From contig CM054138.1 of assembly GCA_028751875.1 (NCBI GenBank), positions 38,251,336-38,315,335 on the forward strand: a stretch of DNA of 64,000 nt, written 5' to 3'. The notes beneath the pieces were generated by a model. That model was not told the origin of the DNA and ran no database searches. It saw nothing but the letters and a program-made list of their open reading frames with translations. A program made the translations under genes and the position numbers. This document shows positions 1-12,425 of the stretch, one piece after another (position 1 is the first letter of the stretch; every line of letters begins with the position of its first letter). Source of the stretch: Rapana venosa. Lineage: Eukaryota; Mollusca; Gastropoda; Neogastropoda; Muricidae.

Positions 1-1013
1 TGTGTTCTAGAAATGAGACGGTCTCCAGTTTGAAGGTTTCTCCAAACACCAAAGCGTTGTATAGTCTTCGTTGTGCTTCAAGTTCGTTACTGGTTGTTGG
101 AAATTTGGGCCGGGCTGACAAATATCTTGGTGTGCGAAGTCTTCCCTGGTTTTGTTAATGAGTTTCACCGTCTTTTGACTTGCTTCTTTTTGCTGTTTCC
201 TCCCTTAAGTTGTTCAGGCCCACAGTGGATGATATAAATTCAGGAGCTGATTTTATTCTTTCCAGTTCTTTATCATGGTCGTCTATCTTGAAAACAGATT
301 TCTTCTTTATTGCAAGTCCATAGGAGTTTCCAAGTCTTTGAGCATCGATTCCATCCAGCACAGAATCGTGGAGGATCAAAATGTGGGGCAAGCTTCCAGA
401 AGTCGTCTCTTCGTCGGGTTCATTGTCGTCTGTTTTTACTTCTTCTGAAGAACCTCACTATCTTCATTTTGTAATGCATTTCCATTGTTCAGGTAGTGTG
501 GTCTCGCCATCAGACGTAATATCAGGTCTGTTGTCCCACAGGTTCATAGCTTTCTTTGTTGTCCATATCATTGTGTTTTCAATGTGTTTCTCCTGTTTTT
601 TCAGGCCCTGTTTTTGTTGGAGTAGCTAAAAGGTAGATCTAACAGGTTGCTTTCTTTTTGCGCTGGGGTGAATGTTTCTGTGAAGAGCCGGCAGAGATTG
701 TGCTGCTGTTCTGTGATTTGGAGCAATCTCAAGCTGCATTTTCAGAGTAAAGGCTGCTCAACAAGCTTTTATTTGGTTCGTGTTTTTGATGAGTCATGAA
801 AGTCTTTTGCAGTGGCTTCAGTCTTATTATTCTTTGATTTGGGGTGAAGAATTGGTCTCCACTAATCTTTGAACTCATCAAATGAACAGGACATGTGTTC
901 AGCCATTGTATTCGCTGCTTTTTCCAGGTTGCACACCATAGCTCACTGATTGCACTTTCGAGGTTTGATGTTAAGTCACGTTCATACGTCATTTTCTTCA
1001 TGGGTGATGTCAT
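1..1013 (-). pseudogene. LINE ORF1-like fragment with SGNH-hydrolase-like domain, cut by window edge
   Basis: Read on the minus strand, the best-preserved frame covers 391-155, with weaker colinear frames at 1013-729 and from 155 to the window start. Visible blocks are 'LHDSVLDGID' (block I with H replacing G of GDS), 'VGLNNLRE' (block III, GxNN), and, after a frameshift near 155, 'ELEAQRRLYNALVFGE' followed by 'SFLEH' (block V-like). The order and spacing match the SGNH-type esterase domain found in ORF1 proteins of some invertebrate CR1-like LINEs. The part upstream of 391 is acidic and charged and has stops. At least two frameshifts are present and the 3' end lies outside the window. The SGNH-like reading is moderately safe; the link to a particular LINE clade is inference. 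Confidence 0.5.
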
Positions 1014-1456
1014 TTCTTTTGTTACGTCAATTATTTGTTGCTTTTGTCTGATAAATAATCAGAAGCAAATTGTGTTTGTGCGTCCGACCTGAGCGTGTGT
1101 GAATGTGCGCGCATCCTGGCGTGCACATGAGTGTATGTAATTTTACATTGGCGAGTTTACGACTGGGGATGTGTGCTTGCTAATGTACTGTGTAGTGGTG
1201 TTTTTCTGTAATGTTTTCCTGTTAGCTGTTTTTGTGTATGGCTACAAGCCATACATGAGTTTATTTGTGAGATGATGAAGTATTTAAATTGTGAATTGTG
1301 GAAACAATAGTTCATAACAGAAACAAGGTTATCCATGAAATCGTAGTCCAAACACTGATAATGACATAAAGAACAGTAGAAGTATCCATGTGTCCTTTAC
1401 TTTGTCTAGCTCTGTCATCCATTTGAAGTCTATTTTTTGGCTTTCTCCGGCTTTTC

Positions 1457-1459
<3 letters not shown>
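1014..1459. other. No recognisable feature
   Basis: AT-rich sequence with short TG-rich patches. I see no coding similarity or repeat structure. Confidence 0.5.
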
Positions 1460-1495
<36 letters not shown>

Positions 1496-1514
1496 CTCTC
1501 TCCTCTCACTTCCC

Positions 1515-1547
<33 letters not shown>

Positions 1548-1550
1548 GCA
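1460..1550. repeat. (CTGT)n/(CT)n microsatellite
   Basis: Four CTGT units run into two long CT tracts separated by CCTCTCCTCTC interruptions. Frames across it on both strands are repeat translations only. Confidence 0.95.
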
Positions 1551-1889
1551 TTTTCTTGATAAAAAAGGAAAAGGTGTGAACAAGTAAACCTAAAATTGTG
1601 TAAGAAGCAAACTTATTAGGCTACTTGCAAGTTTCTGGCTGCTAGTATCAGAACTAGAAGAAATTCTGCATTTGGAATGCTGAGTCAGATCGTGTTGTGA
1701 TGCTTCTAATGGAAATAGACATCCGCCAGTAAGTGCACTTAGAAAAGGTTTGACCTCTTCAAGACCACTTCGAAAGAGCACATACACTGCTCGTGAGAAA
1801 TAAAAGCCGGGTTTTATTACTTGGTTTGTATTGAACGTTAGTGAGAAACGGCATACATACAGAGAACCGGCATCACATGCATCATACAA
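1551..1889. other. No recognisable feature
   Basis: Ordinary complexity, no similarity recognised. It leads directly into the 27-bp minisatellite. Confidence 0.45.
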
Positions 1890-3275
1890 CGGGTATCAGA
1901 TTTATCATAGAGAGAATCGGCATCATAGATAGAACCGGCATCAGATGTATCATAGATAGAACCGGCATCAGATGTATCATAGATAATCGAACAGACATCA
2001 GAAAGTCATAGAATATAAACCGGCATCAGATGTATCATAGAATAAACGGCATACAGATGTATCATAGATAGAACCGCATCAATGTGTCATAATAGAACGG
2101 CATCAAGTCATAGAATAACGCATCAGACGTACAGTACACGATATCATAATTAATAGAACCGGCATCAGATGTTCATAAAGAAGCACCGCATCATATGTAT
2201 CATAGATAGAACCTGGTACATCATCAGTAACTATCATGATGACCTAGGAGACACGCATAATGTTCAAAGATAGCACCGTATCCATAGTATATCATGAGAG
2301 ATCCGCAAAATTCAAGATAACAGATAAACGTCATAATAGAACCGTGAGAATTGCAGTGGATTAAGACCGGCTTCATGCTCAAAGATACACCGTATGAGGT
2401 GTATGGGATGATTCCCGCATCATCCATTATCAAATAGCCGGCTCAGTTGTAGAAGAAGGTGGCGAATGGTTAAGCTTTGCGCACTGAACCGAGGGCTGGG
2501 TGATCCCAGCCCCCGTTCAACCCTTGGACAAAAAAATCGAACTAGAATGTAAATCCTGTGCGATTAAAGAGTAGCCCTTGTGAAACCTATGGAAACATCT
2601 TGCACACTTAAATCCTCCCGCATAAGACTACGCATTGTGCTTTAGATTCAGGCTATAAATTCACAAACCCCTTATAAGTATATTATTGTTCTAAAAGATT
2701 CACGCGATCACATCCATACATTAGATTAATGCATTAGATTATATTGAGAAAGAACCGGCATCACATGTATCATAGATAGAACCGGCATCAGTGTACATAC
2801 AAAGATCAGAACATTAAACATGTTATAGATAGAACCGGCATCAGATGTGTCATAGATAGAACCGCATCAAGTGATCATAGATAGTAACCGGCATCAATGC
2901 AAGAGATATCAGCACATCAGCATCAATATCATAGATAGAACCGCATCAATGTGTCATAGAAGAACCGATGTCATAATAACGCATCATAGTATCAAGTTAG
3001 AACCGGCATTAGATGTGTCATATGTAGGTCTGGCATCAGATGTGTCATAGACAGAACCGGCATCAGATGTGTCATAGATAGAACCGGCACCAGATGTATC
3101 ATAGATAGAACCGGCATCATCAGTTATATCATAGATAGAACCGGCATCATCAGTTATATCATAGATAGAACCGGCATTAGATGTGTCATATGTAGGTCTG
3201 GCATCAGATGTGTCATAGACAGAACCGGCATCAGATGTGTCATAGGTAGAACCGGCATCAGATGTATCATATAGA
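1890..3275. repeat. 27-bp minisatellite array with a degenerate centre
   Basis: The unit is about 27 bp and reads roughly 'catcagatgtatcatagat' followed by 'agaaccgg'. Clean units occur at about 1920-2060 and 3035-3260. Between about 2060 and 2440, and again near 2800-3000, units lose single bases and drift. About 2440-2740 is largely non-repetitive. Two longer blocks near 3000-3060 and 3175-3230 repeat the same variant ('gtaggtctgg'), indicating a local duplication of several units. Confidence 0.9.
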
Positions 3276-3284
3276 TAGAGCAGC

Positions 3285-3306
3285 TCTCTCTCCCTCTCTC
3301 ATCACT

Positions 3307-3383
<77 letters not shown>

Positions 3384-3465
3384 CACTGAAAGAGTGTTGT
3401 ATGGTGCGCATGCGTGCGTGCACATGTGCGTGCGTGCAAGTGTGTGTATGTGTGTGTGTATGCCT
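3285..3465. repeat. (CT)n tract followed by (TG/CG)-rich tract
   Basis: CT dinucleotides with small interruptions to about 3380, then a GTGC/GTGT-rich stretch. The frames here are low-complexity artefacts. A pyrimidine-rich tract follows at 3540-3600. Confidence 0.95.
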
Positions 3466-3639
3466 GTCTGCCTGCATCCAAACAGAAGGTATATTGATCA
3501 CAAGAATTATAAATGATTGCTTCAATTCTTTCCCAATAATTTCCCCTCCCCCTCTCTCATACTTTTTTTTCCACCTCTCCCCCCCTCCCTCCCCCCTCCC
3601 TGTAAATTAAATGATGTTGATCAATGTCATGCTGCTGTG

Positions 3640-3890
3640 TGGTTTATAAAGCATTCTGCTTGACTGAAGCAATTGACTTTTGTGACTAGCAGCTATATTG
3701 CTGGATTAAAAAGCAGTCTGCTTGACTGAAACAATTGACTTTTGTGACTAACAGCTATATTGCTGGTTTATAAAGCAGTCTGCTTGACTGAAATAATTGA
3801 CTTTTGTGACTAACAGCTATATTGCTGGTTTATAAAGCAGTCTGCTTGACTGAAACAAATGACTGTTGTGACTAGCAGCTATATTTCTAC
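3640..3890. repeat. 62-bp tandem repeat, about four copies
   Basis: The word 'ctgcttgactgaa' starts at 3656, 3718, 3780 and 3842, an exact 62-bp period. Copies differ at only a few positions ('gaagc', 'gaaac', 'gaaat'), so the array is young. The 250 bp that follow are AT-rich and hold nothing I recognise. Confidence 0.95.
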
Positions 3891-4139
3891 ACAAGAGACT
3901 CTAGCAACAAAACAGTTGTGTTAGAGACAATTTTTGAATATTGATTTTCCAAGAAATTCTATATTTTTATTATTGTATCTACTGCTTGTGACTGTATCTT
4001 CCTTGTTTTAGAACTTTATATGAAAATGTGTATTGTGTAAGTGATAGTTATTGATTTAGAAAAAAGATTGTAGTATCTCTTTATCAAAATATTCTACACT
4101 TTAACGTACGTGTGGTATAGTTTGATATCCATTTAGCGT

Positions 4140-5945
4140 ATGAATTATATCCATTACAACTACCGACTCTCGCCAAGTATAGGAAGCCATCAATACATTA
4201 TGTAATAAACATATCAAAAAGTCAACAGACAGTTAAAGACATATCAGCTGATGAATTGAACAACCACTTCTCGAACATTGCCACCAAAGTAATATCAAAT
4301 GACAAGTCAAATGAAAATGATATCCATTACTTAGAACAATATATCGAATCAAAAGAAATAAAATTCCCATTTAAACTACTGCCAATGACAATCACAGACG
4401 TCTTGGAAAGCCTGTCTCTTCAAGAAAGTTTCATAACACGTGGTTCAGACAATCTAGATGGAAGAATAATTAAACTTTGTGGTCAAGTTATAGCTGGAAC
4501 ACTGACACACTTGTATAACTTGTGCATAGAGAAAAACAACTTTCCTGTCATATTTCAAAAGGCAAAAATCATACCAGTCCACAAATCAGCTGATCCTGCT
4601 TGGCCTTCAAATTACAGACCAATTTCAATTCTGTCTGTCTAAGCATATCCAAAAATCCGTATATTCCTACTTTGTAAACAACAATCTATTAAATAAAGAT
4701 CAGTCACGTTTTCGTAAAAACTATTCCTGTCACACAGCTCTTACACAAATTACGGACAGTCTCCTACACAATATCAATGAAAATAAATATACAGGCCTTC
4801 TTTTTGTTGACTTTGAAAAAGCATTTGATGTAATCAATCATTCCCTCTTATTGCGTAAACTTCACTTGTATAAACTAACACCAGAAATGATACATCTTTT
4901 GAAAAGCTTTTTGTCGAATAGGCAGCAGCTAGTAACTGCAAATAATCAAACATCAGAACTAGTACCTATTAAACATGGAGTACCACAATGGTCAATATTG
5001 GGTCCACTTCTATTTTCAATCTATGTAAATGACTTACCCCAATTTCTAGAATGTAGCTGTGAAATGTTTGCTGATGACACATCCCTCTATTGTAGTGATT
5101 CTGACCCTCACAGACTTACACTCAAACTTCAAAACAGTATTGACAGATTAGTTACTTGGACTCAGCTAAACCATATGTCCCTAAGTGCACGAAAAACTAA
5201 GTGTATGTATATACTAGCAAGACAAAGAGACAAAAATGAAAAGATAAATTCCAACATCTGTTGTAGTAAAAGAAAATTGAAGAAGTTGACTCCCACAGAA
5301 TTCGGGGTGTAATTATTGACAAAAATCTTACTTGGACTGAACACGTGATGGCCTAGGAAAACGTCTTGCTTAAAGCTACTTCAGTTCAAAAACAAAACTT
5401 TTGTGAATAACCACTCTCCCAAACCCTTTTTTTCGCCATATTTTGCCATAGTTGACTATGCTTCATCTCTTTGCGACACTGCAGTGATACAAATTTTTAA
5501 AATTGATTCATCGATTATATAAAAGAGCACTGAAACATGTTATACTAAAATCAAGCTCCCTAACCATCAACGATTGTAAGCAAACAAATATCCTAACCTT
5601 CAAAAACAGACTTTATCTAAATAAAGCTCTATTTGTCCACAAAGTTGTCAATGGAAATGCCCCTCCAAAGATCACCAATAGCTTCAAAGTCAATGAACAC
5701 AGACATAATCATCTACTAACATTTCCGAGACCAAGAAATGATCTTTACAAAACACGCTTCTTGTACTCAGATAGTGATTTATGGAACAAGCTCCCAAAAC
5801 GCTTAAGATGTATCCAAAACAAAAATCAGTTCAAGACAGCTAAAAAGCCATCTAATGCATGAATGCCTAGGAATTGACTAATAAGGCAAATCAACCATGA
5901 CTAATACGGCAAATCAACCATACTTATGTAGCTACACTTAACTTA
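4140..5945 (+). pseudogene. Jockey/CR1-type LINE ORF2, RT and C-terminal domain, 5'-truncated
   Basis: Three colinear frames form the second half of a non-LTR retrotransposon polymerase. The first runs through 4642 and contains 'SADELNNHFSNIATK' and the RT finger 'AKIIPVHKSADPAWPSNYRP'. The second (about 4795-5312) carries motif A 'VDFEKAFDVINHS', motif B 'GVPQWSILGPLLF' and motif C 'FADDTSLY'. The third (5503-5862) is the typical C-terminal region, with 'VVNGNAPPKI', 'PRNDLYKTRF' and 'LWNKLP'. Motif B normally reads GVPQGS, so the Q-W change alters a core residue. Frameshifts lie near 4640 and 5300-5500. A 23-bp direct duplication (near 5875-5920, 'actaataaggcaaatcaacc') marks the 3' tail. 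The endonuclease domain is missing. LINE identity is secure; clade assignment is tentative. Confidence 0.9.
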
Positions 5946-5964
5946 GATTGAAACAGCAAGATAA

Positions 5965-6302
5965 TCACCACTGAAGCTGCATGAGAAAACACAAAATCTC
6001 CTTCACTTTGGGCCAAATCAGCCGAAAGGCTCGCGGTGTGGTCGTGCTGTCTTTGCAGTTCGCGTGGCGGGGATATATAGAGAGGTGGTTCGGATGGCTG
6101 AGACAGGCTACAGGGCAGAGGAAGAGACAGGCTTCAGGGCAGAGGAAGAGACAGGCTACAGGTAGAAGGCTACAGGGCAGAGGAAGAGACAGGCTAAAGG
6201 GCAGAGAGAGGGAGAGAGAGACCATTCACCCACACAGCAGTAGATGTACTGGATGGCTGAATAAAGAGGTGACAACCACCAAAGCTGCTGTCTTCCACTG
6301 AG
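5965..6302 (+). other. 24-bp in-frame tandem repeat inside a possible solo LTR
   Basis: A 106-residue frame (5981-6301) contains a 24-bp repeat at about 6100-6206 that translates to the octapeptide RQATGQRK with variants. 'atatatagagagg' near 6072 and 'gaataaagagg' near 6260 resemble a TATA box and a polyadenylation signal at LTR-like spacing. I found no convincing TG...CA ends or target duplication. The alternative is a plain minisatellite with no protein role. Confidence 0.35.
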
Positions 6303-6639
6303 TCTTCTTTTGCCTGGTTGCTGTACACACATGTTGCCATGAATTGCTGTTGCTGAGAATTGTGTGTTCCACTCTTTCCCTACCCTGCCTCTATCCTTGC
6401 CTCTCAGCATGGTCACACTACATTTACAGTACTTACTGCATTTCTTTTGTAAAAAAAAATTCAAATTCTTACCATAATCTAAAATTCTCAGTCACATGCT
6501 TCAAATTGTCAGGGGAGACAGGAAAAGGCACACTTATTATGCACAGAAGTTAATAAATAAAATTGCTTATATAATCTACAAATTTTAAAACAACTGGAAA
6601 GGAGAATTTTTTTAAAAAATGGTAGACCTGATAGCTTGA

Positions 6640-6735
6640 TAGTGTGACCTCTCTCTCTCTCTCTCTCTCCTCTCCTCTTCTCTCACTACTCTCTACCTCT
6701 CTCTCTCTCTCTCTCTCCCTCCTCTCCTAATCCTC
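6640..6735. repeat. (CT)n microsatellite
   Basis: CT dinucleotides with CTCC interruptions. Confidence 0.95.
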
Positions 6736-7400
6736 TCCTCATGCCCTTTCTCTTGTCCAATTCAATAGATTTTATCGTGGATGTTGTTTTTATTGCAGTT
6801 AGAGATGAGATTATTAGTACTATTATAAACGATATTGTTTTAGTTTGATAGTCCAATTGATTATTGGCTTTTGAATTTTGTATCGTATTGGGGTTTTACT
6901 TGTTTGAATAATTGTCTTTTTATTATTATTTTTCCATTTGATTGAATGTGTTTTTCCCCATCCCCCTTGATACTCCACCCCCACCCCCCATCCTTTCCAA
7001 TGCTTTTCTGTTATTACCATTATGTTGTTGTCTCATGGTGATGGGGATTATTTGTTATATTGTTGTCTCATGGTGATGGGTGATTGTTGTTATTATTGTA
7101 TATCTATTATAATAATCATTATCATTGTCTTATTTGACTTATCTTGCTTGTTTGATAGTTATTGCGTGAATATATTATTTTTAAAAGGCCCTATTTGAAG
7201 AGTATGAAAGCATATAAGCACACGTTTTCTGGGTGGCGGAGGAGAGGAGGGAGGTAATTGAAGGCAATATTGTCAGTAATGACACAACCAATACCTAAAT
7301 ATCTAAAGTATAAACGTGAAAGAATGGATGAAACAGTAGGTGAAGTAATTTGTTTGTCCTGACGTTTTATGATTTCATTTTTTTTAATTCTTAAAACATT
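6736..7400. other. AT-rich, no recognisable feature
   Basis: Contains a short duplication ('ttgttgtctcatggtgatgg' twice, near 7024 and 7062). No coding similarity seen. Confidence 0.45.
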
Positions 7401-7408
7401 GTTTATTT

Positions 7409-7409
<1 letters not shown>

Positions 7410-7455
<46 letters not shown>
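7410..7455. repeat. (GT)n microsatellite
   Basis: About 20 uninterrupted GT units. Overlapping frames are artefacts. Confidence 0.97.
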
Positions 7456-7457
<2 letters not shown>

Positions 7458-8149
7458 TGTACTCTCACTTCTGGGTCCGGGTCCTTACCCACCCCACACC
7501 CCGGTAACCGCTTCTTCTGGCGGCAAAACGTTGTGAGGGCTGGTGATTTCTTTTTCACCAGTAGATCATGGAAGAGATGGCGCCAAAATGCTTTCTCAAG
7601 CCACTGCAAGGACATGATGAAAAACAAAACAGAAAAACATACGATCGGTCGAGGCCCGATCAACACGACCGCGCTACCCATGCAAGCCTCAGGGTGGGAG
7701 ACAACCGTAGGAGCGACCCTCTAAGCTTCCAATAAAGGAGTAACCTCTCGAACATGATGTGGGACTCTATACCAACCGGAAAGTACAGGAACTCACTACC
7801 CTGAACTAAAAAGAAATAAATGAACATCCTAGGGCTTGCGAGGTCAATGGACGCTTCGGGAAACAACCACGCAAGACACACAAATATGGTACATGGAAAG
7901 AGAAACTACATCAACACGAGTAGCTCATTGTCAGGAAAGAGATTGTGTCAAGCATACTTCAGCTGCACACCAGTAATCCCAGACCTCATCTCAATTCAGA
8001 GTTTCTGACAAATACCCCCAGAATCTCACCATCATACCTAGTGTATGCTCCAACACTGTACTACGATGATGAAAAGATTGGTGCCACCATCAGCAACCTG
8101 AAAATCATCCCAACTCCTAAGTCAAACACACGACTTAATACACACACGA
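7456..8149. other. Unassigned sequence upstream of the L2-like LINE
   Basis: Several short open frames, none with similarity I can defend. It may include decayed upstream parts of the L2-like element that starts to be readable at about 8150. Confidence 0.3.
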
Positions 8150-9575
8150 CACCTGTCTCACATGCACGCTTCTGACTCAGGAAAAAATCCCTCTCACTCT
8201 CCTCGACTGTCTGCAGCCTTGACACTATAGACCACTCAATTCTCTCACGTCTCAGAACACTCTTGGTATTAAAGACACCTCACCTGGTTCATTCATAACT
8301 AAACATGATCCACACAGTTACAGTAAATAAGATTCAATCAGCACCTGCCACACTGGAATGTGAGTCCCAAGGGTGCAGTTCTCGGCCTGTTCTTTTCACT
8401 CCTACAAATTCCCCACTTTCAAAATATAAAAACCGTCATCAAATCACCATCATTTTATGCATACGACTCTCAATCTTAGCATTGAAATCCGAAAACCTGC
8501 CTTCCCCTTGACAAATATGCCGCTGCCCTTTAAATATCCAAAACTGGATGAAGAGAACAAGTAAAAACTAAATGCAGATAAAACCGAAGCCATGCTTATA
8601 GCGACCAAACACAAACCCTTCCATAACAACAGCTTCAATAGAATTCGGCAATACGTCGTCCCTCACCACTGTAGTGAAATATCAAAGGGGTACACGATAA
8701 CACGCTCTCCATGCAAAATTCATACCCAAACCCCAAAACGCTACTATCAAATTACGGCGCATAGGCATTTCGAAAGATCTGTCCACGATGCAACTCCAAA
8801 CTAGTTCAATCTCTCATTCTCTCACGTCTGGACTTTGCAATTCCCTTCTGGCTGTTTTGCCAGCAAACATTCATCCACCTCTTCAACTTATACAAAACTC
8901 TGCACTCGAATATCCCAAAAAGAAAAAAAACTGAGCACAATATCCCATTTTCGATCTCTCCACTGGCTGCCTTGCCACAGAGGATAACAAAATCCTGTAC
9001 CCTCCGACAAAATCTCCACAAAACGGCCACCTTCCTACCTCTTGAATTCTTCATTTGTACACTCCTTCTCGTTCCTCCGCTCTGCGCAGATACCTGTGCT
9101 TAAAGAAACCAATTCACCATCCAACTGTTGGCCTCGCCTTTCTCTTTCTGGTCCAGTGATCGGAACGACCTCCCCTCCCCTTCGTCAAAAGCCCACTTAT
9201 GAGCTTTTAAATCCGCCTAAAGACGCATTATTTCAAACCTAAAATCCTCCTCTTTTTTCACCATCTCTTCCCTGCCCTCAATAACCAACCCCCCCCCCCC
9301 CCCCCCCCCCCATTAGCCTCCCCGAGTGTACAATTTTTGTGTGTGGTGGGGTTTTGGTGTGTGTGTGTGTGTGTGTAGGGCCGCGCGCGCGTTGTTTTTA
9401 CATTGTTTTTGTAAAAAACGTTTTGTGCCGTGTGGTTTTACTTTTGAATTTTAAAAATTTTTTTTAACTAACGGGCTGCATGCGAAAGAAAGGATGAATG
9501 AGAGCGTTTTGTTTTTGTTTTTTTTTCAAGATTTAGCGCTGTAAAAATTTCCCATTATTATTTTATTATTATTAG
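8150..9575 (+). pseudogene. L2/CR1-like LINE, RT to 3' UTR (copy 1)
   Basis: Colinear fragments in shifting frames match an L2-like reverse transcriptase: 'DTIDHSILS' (motif A, about 8220), 'VTVNKIQSAPATLECESQG' (before motif B), and a motif C that reads FYAYDSQ near 8453 instead of FYADDTQ. The C-terminal block 'LSGPVI', 'RQKPTYELLNPP' lies at about 9150-9220. The 3' UTR holds a poly-C tract (9285-9310), a GT tract and a terminal (ATT)n at about 9555-9575. The endonuclease and N-terminal RT are missing or unreadable. The same 3' UTR order recurs at 63.1-63.5 kb, confirming one family. Many frameshifts make it non-coding. Confidence 0.8.
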
Positions 9576-9599
9576 ACCAATAAAAATTTTCATGAAAAA

Positions 9600-11985
9600 C
9601 TTAAAACGTCATCCCCAAAACGCCCCAAAAAGACTTCTTTTTTGGGGAAGGCGTCGGAAGCAAAGGGTGGGACCTGATCCCTATGACCCCGGGGCGGGAA
9701 CCACAGACGCTTTGGACTAGGAAAAAAAAAAAAACGAAAAGGGGACAGCGGTTTGGAATTCGCACAGAACACAACAAAACCGGGAAAACACCTCCATCCC
9801 ACAACCATCTAAAAAACAACTTGGCCCCCTCCCCAAATTTTCTGATTCAAAAACAAATTGACACTTTCGTCACCCCAAAATTCAAACCCAGCGTAAACAA
9901 CAAATACACAACATTCCCGGGAGCGACTGGCAGGGACCCACCTTGAAACTTCCCACCACAACGAAACGAAACAAACAACACCCCAAAAAACCCACCAAAA
10001 TTTGATCGGGAAAAACTCAAAGACCCAACAGGGGTTTAGACCCTTCCAAGCCAACTTGGGGGAAATTCGCCGCACCCAGCCTCGACAATGATGGGACACA
10101 CAGCCAACAACATCAAAAAGTGCATTGACAGCACAAAGAAACATTAGGAAAAGCAACAAAGAAACAACCCTGGGGAAAAAAGGGGGTTTTTGACCTCTGC
10201 GACAAAAAAAGAGTTTAAAAACAAAAGTTCACAATCAAGAAGCCAACAAAATACAGCAACCACAGAAAGTAGAAAAAAAAGAAAAGCCAAAAAAGTGTGG
10301 ATAAAGAACAATGTCACAGCATCAATTTTGGAAGGCCAAGGGAAACAAAAAACATTTACAAACCTCTAAAACACAAACAAAACCAACAGCCAAAACCTCG
10401 TTATTGAAACAAAAAAGGGAAATCTTTTAAGGGAAAGCAATCCCACCCTCCAACCTGGGGGAATCTGGAGGGATTGTAAACTACCCACTACGCCCCAAAC
10501 CAACATATTTTTTTACAAACCCCCGAACCCAAGATAAAAAACCCACCAATACAAGGTGTAATTAGATACGCTATTAAAAAATTGAAGAAGGGAAAATCCC
10601 CGGAAAAGATAACATCCCACGAACCCCAAAAAAAATGGAGGGGAAAGAAACGCAAGGCATTCCAAAAACTTTGTCAGAAATTCACGACACCAAAAAACCA
10701 GAAGAATGTACACAGTCTCTTTTAAACCCCTACCAAAGAAAGGAAACCTCAAAAAAAATGCCCAAAAAAGAAACCCTCAGTCCATAACCTCCCAGCAAGA
10801 TCGCTGCGGTAATCCCCAAAAACTGAAAAAAAAAAGCAAAAAACTCCTGCAGAAGAACAAAGCCGGGTTAGACCAAAAACCCCACAATGGAACAAATTTC
10901 AAACGAGAATTCTGATAGAGAAACACTCCAACACCAAAAAACTTGTATCACAATTTCATAGACTTTTAAAAAGGGTTGACAGGGGATGCTGAGGCCCTGG
11001 AAATATCAGGCAAAATTCAACATTGACAACTGTCATTGAAGCACAAGGGACTGTTCGAGAACGCAAAAATGCAGTTTTTAGAACAAACACATGGGGGAGT
11101 TCTTTAAAAAACCCCGGTTGGGGTCCGTCAGGGCTGCCTTCTCTCACCTTACTTTTTTTAACCTTCTTCCTCAAAAAAATCGACAGAACCTGCAAAACCA
11201 CCACCTTCCCCTCCATTGATGGAAGACCCCTTTGCAAACCCCGGATTTGCGATGACGTTGACCCATGGGGAGCAAACAAGAACTGCAAAACCCCACAAAG
11301 TCACAGATCACGAGCGCAACGGCGGAGGGCAGACGAAAATCAAGCAGGTCAACAGCCAAGTAAAACACACGGGGAAAAAAATAGAAAAAAAATACTGGAA
11401 TAGTGGCCAATTCAAAACTAGCTCCGTCCTAACAAAAGGGAAAATCAAACAATAAAAGGGAAAACTCGCTTGCAACAGCAACAGCTGCTCTAGCCCAAAC
11501 CGGGGGATCATCAAAGCAACAACATCACTTCTCCCAAATTAACCCACCTTACAATCCCCCATATGGGGTGTGAACATGGCCTGTCAGCAGACTAGAGAGG
11601 GGAATCCAAACATTCGAGAACAAGTGCCACAGAAACTCCCAAAATAGCAACAAAGAACACAAGACCAACAACTAGGAAAGAAAAATCAAAAACGTGGGGC
11701 CCCCAAAAACCCCTGCTCTCCACCCTAAAGAGGGGAAAATGAGTGGGTTTTGGGCACACCACAAACACATCACCTTAGCAAAAAACCACCTGCGGAACAG
11801 TTAAGGGAAGGAAGAAAGGCCGCCAAAAAAAAAATCATGGGGTTACAAAAACAAAAAATTGACCGCCCAACCCCTGCGACACTTCTACTTGCCACACGGG
11901 ACGTGAAGCGGGAAAAAGATCTCGTCCCCTCTTCTCTCTGTCCCCCCACGCCCTTTGAGACGGGGACTGGGGATGAGTGACGTGT
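9600..11985 (+). pseudogene. RTE-like LINE family 1, copy 1: endonuclease, RT and C-terminus
   Basis: A nearly full ORF2 in broken frames. Near 9830-9930 the endonuclease end is visible ('NFLIQKQIDTFVTP', 'FPGATGRDP' for the usual FPGADIGSDH). 'IRYAIKKLKKGKSP' and 'DNIP' (about 10560-10610) precede the RT core. At about 11110-11140 motif B reads as RQGCLLSP only after frame changes. 'IDGRPLCKPRI' and 'CDDVD' (11210-11270) stand in for NLRFADDID. 'KRIQTFENKCHR' and a degenerate tail follow to about 11980. The element abuts the preceding L2-like 3' end. Homopolymer inflation is severe, so many stops are probably sequence error. The family also occurs at 18.4-20.3 kb and 37.6-38.4 kb. Confidence 0.75.
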
Positions 11986-12239
11986 ATAGGGGGAAAATTT
12001 GTATTTTAAAGTATTGCTTCCCGAATTTCCTCTTTTTTACGGGTTTAATTAAGGGGTAAAGGAGAAAAAGATATTTCATGAATCTTTAAAAAATGTGTTT
12101 TTAGAAGAGGCTTGATAAAAAAAAAGAAAATGCATTGTTTTTCAATGTCCCAACGGAAAAAAAATTTATTTGACTTGACGACTTGACACACACACATTCA
12201 AACTTTAAGAAAGGGTAAATAGTTCCCAAAACCTATCGT
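11986..12239. other. No recognisable feature
   Basis: AT-rich noisy sequence between the RTE-like element and a SINE. Confidence 0.4.
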
Positions 12240-12425
12240 CTTTTGGAGAATTTTCAAGAAATCTTCTCTGGGGGGCCAGCCCCTTGAGGGGCACGCCAAT
12301 CTCCCCCCTCACAACTTTACCTTCCCAGCCCTAAAAAATCGGGTTCCCATTTACACTGAGTAAAGGGGACTATTCTAAAACCAAGGGCGCGCAAACGTCA
12401 CCCATCCCCGTAAACCATGCCAATA
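12240..12425 (-). mobile_element. tRNA/5S SINE (SINE-1), 5'-truncated copy
   Basis: The reverse complement begins within the 5S-like part ('gatgggtgacgtttgcgcg') and follows the SINE-1 body: 'gtaaatggg', 'ggctgggaaggtaaag', 'gagattggcg', 'ggctggccc'. The tRNA-like head and last tail are absent. It aligns by eye with the copies at 16.2, 22.8 and 53.5 kb. Confidence 0.7.

Noticed and set aside
1890..3275. CRISPR array
   Set aside because: Units are directly adjacent without spacers, and the surroundings are eukaryotic. The same applies to the 34-bp arrays.
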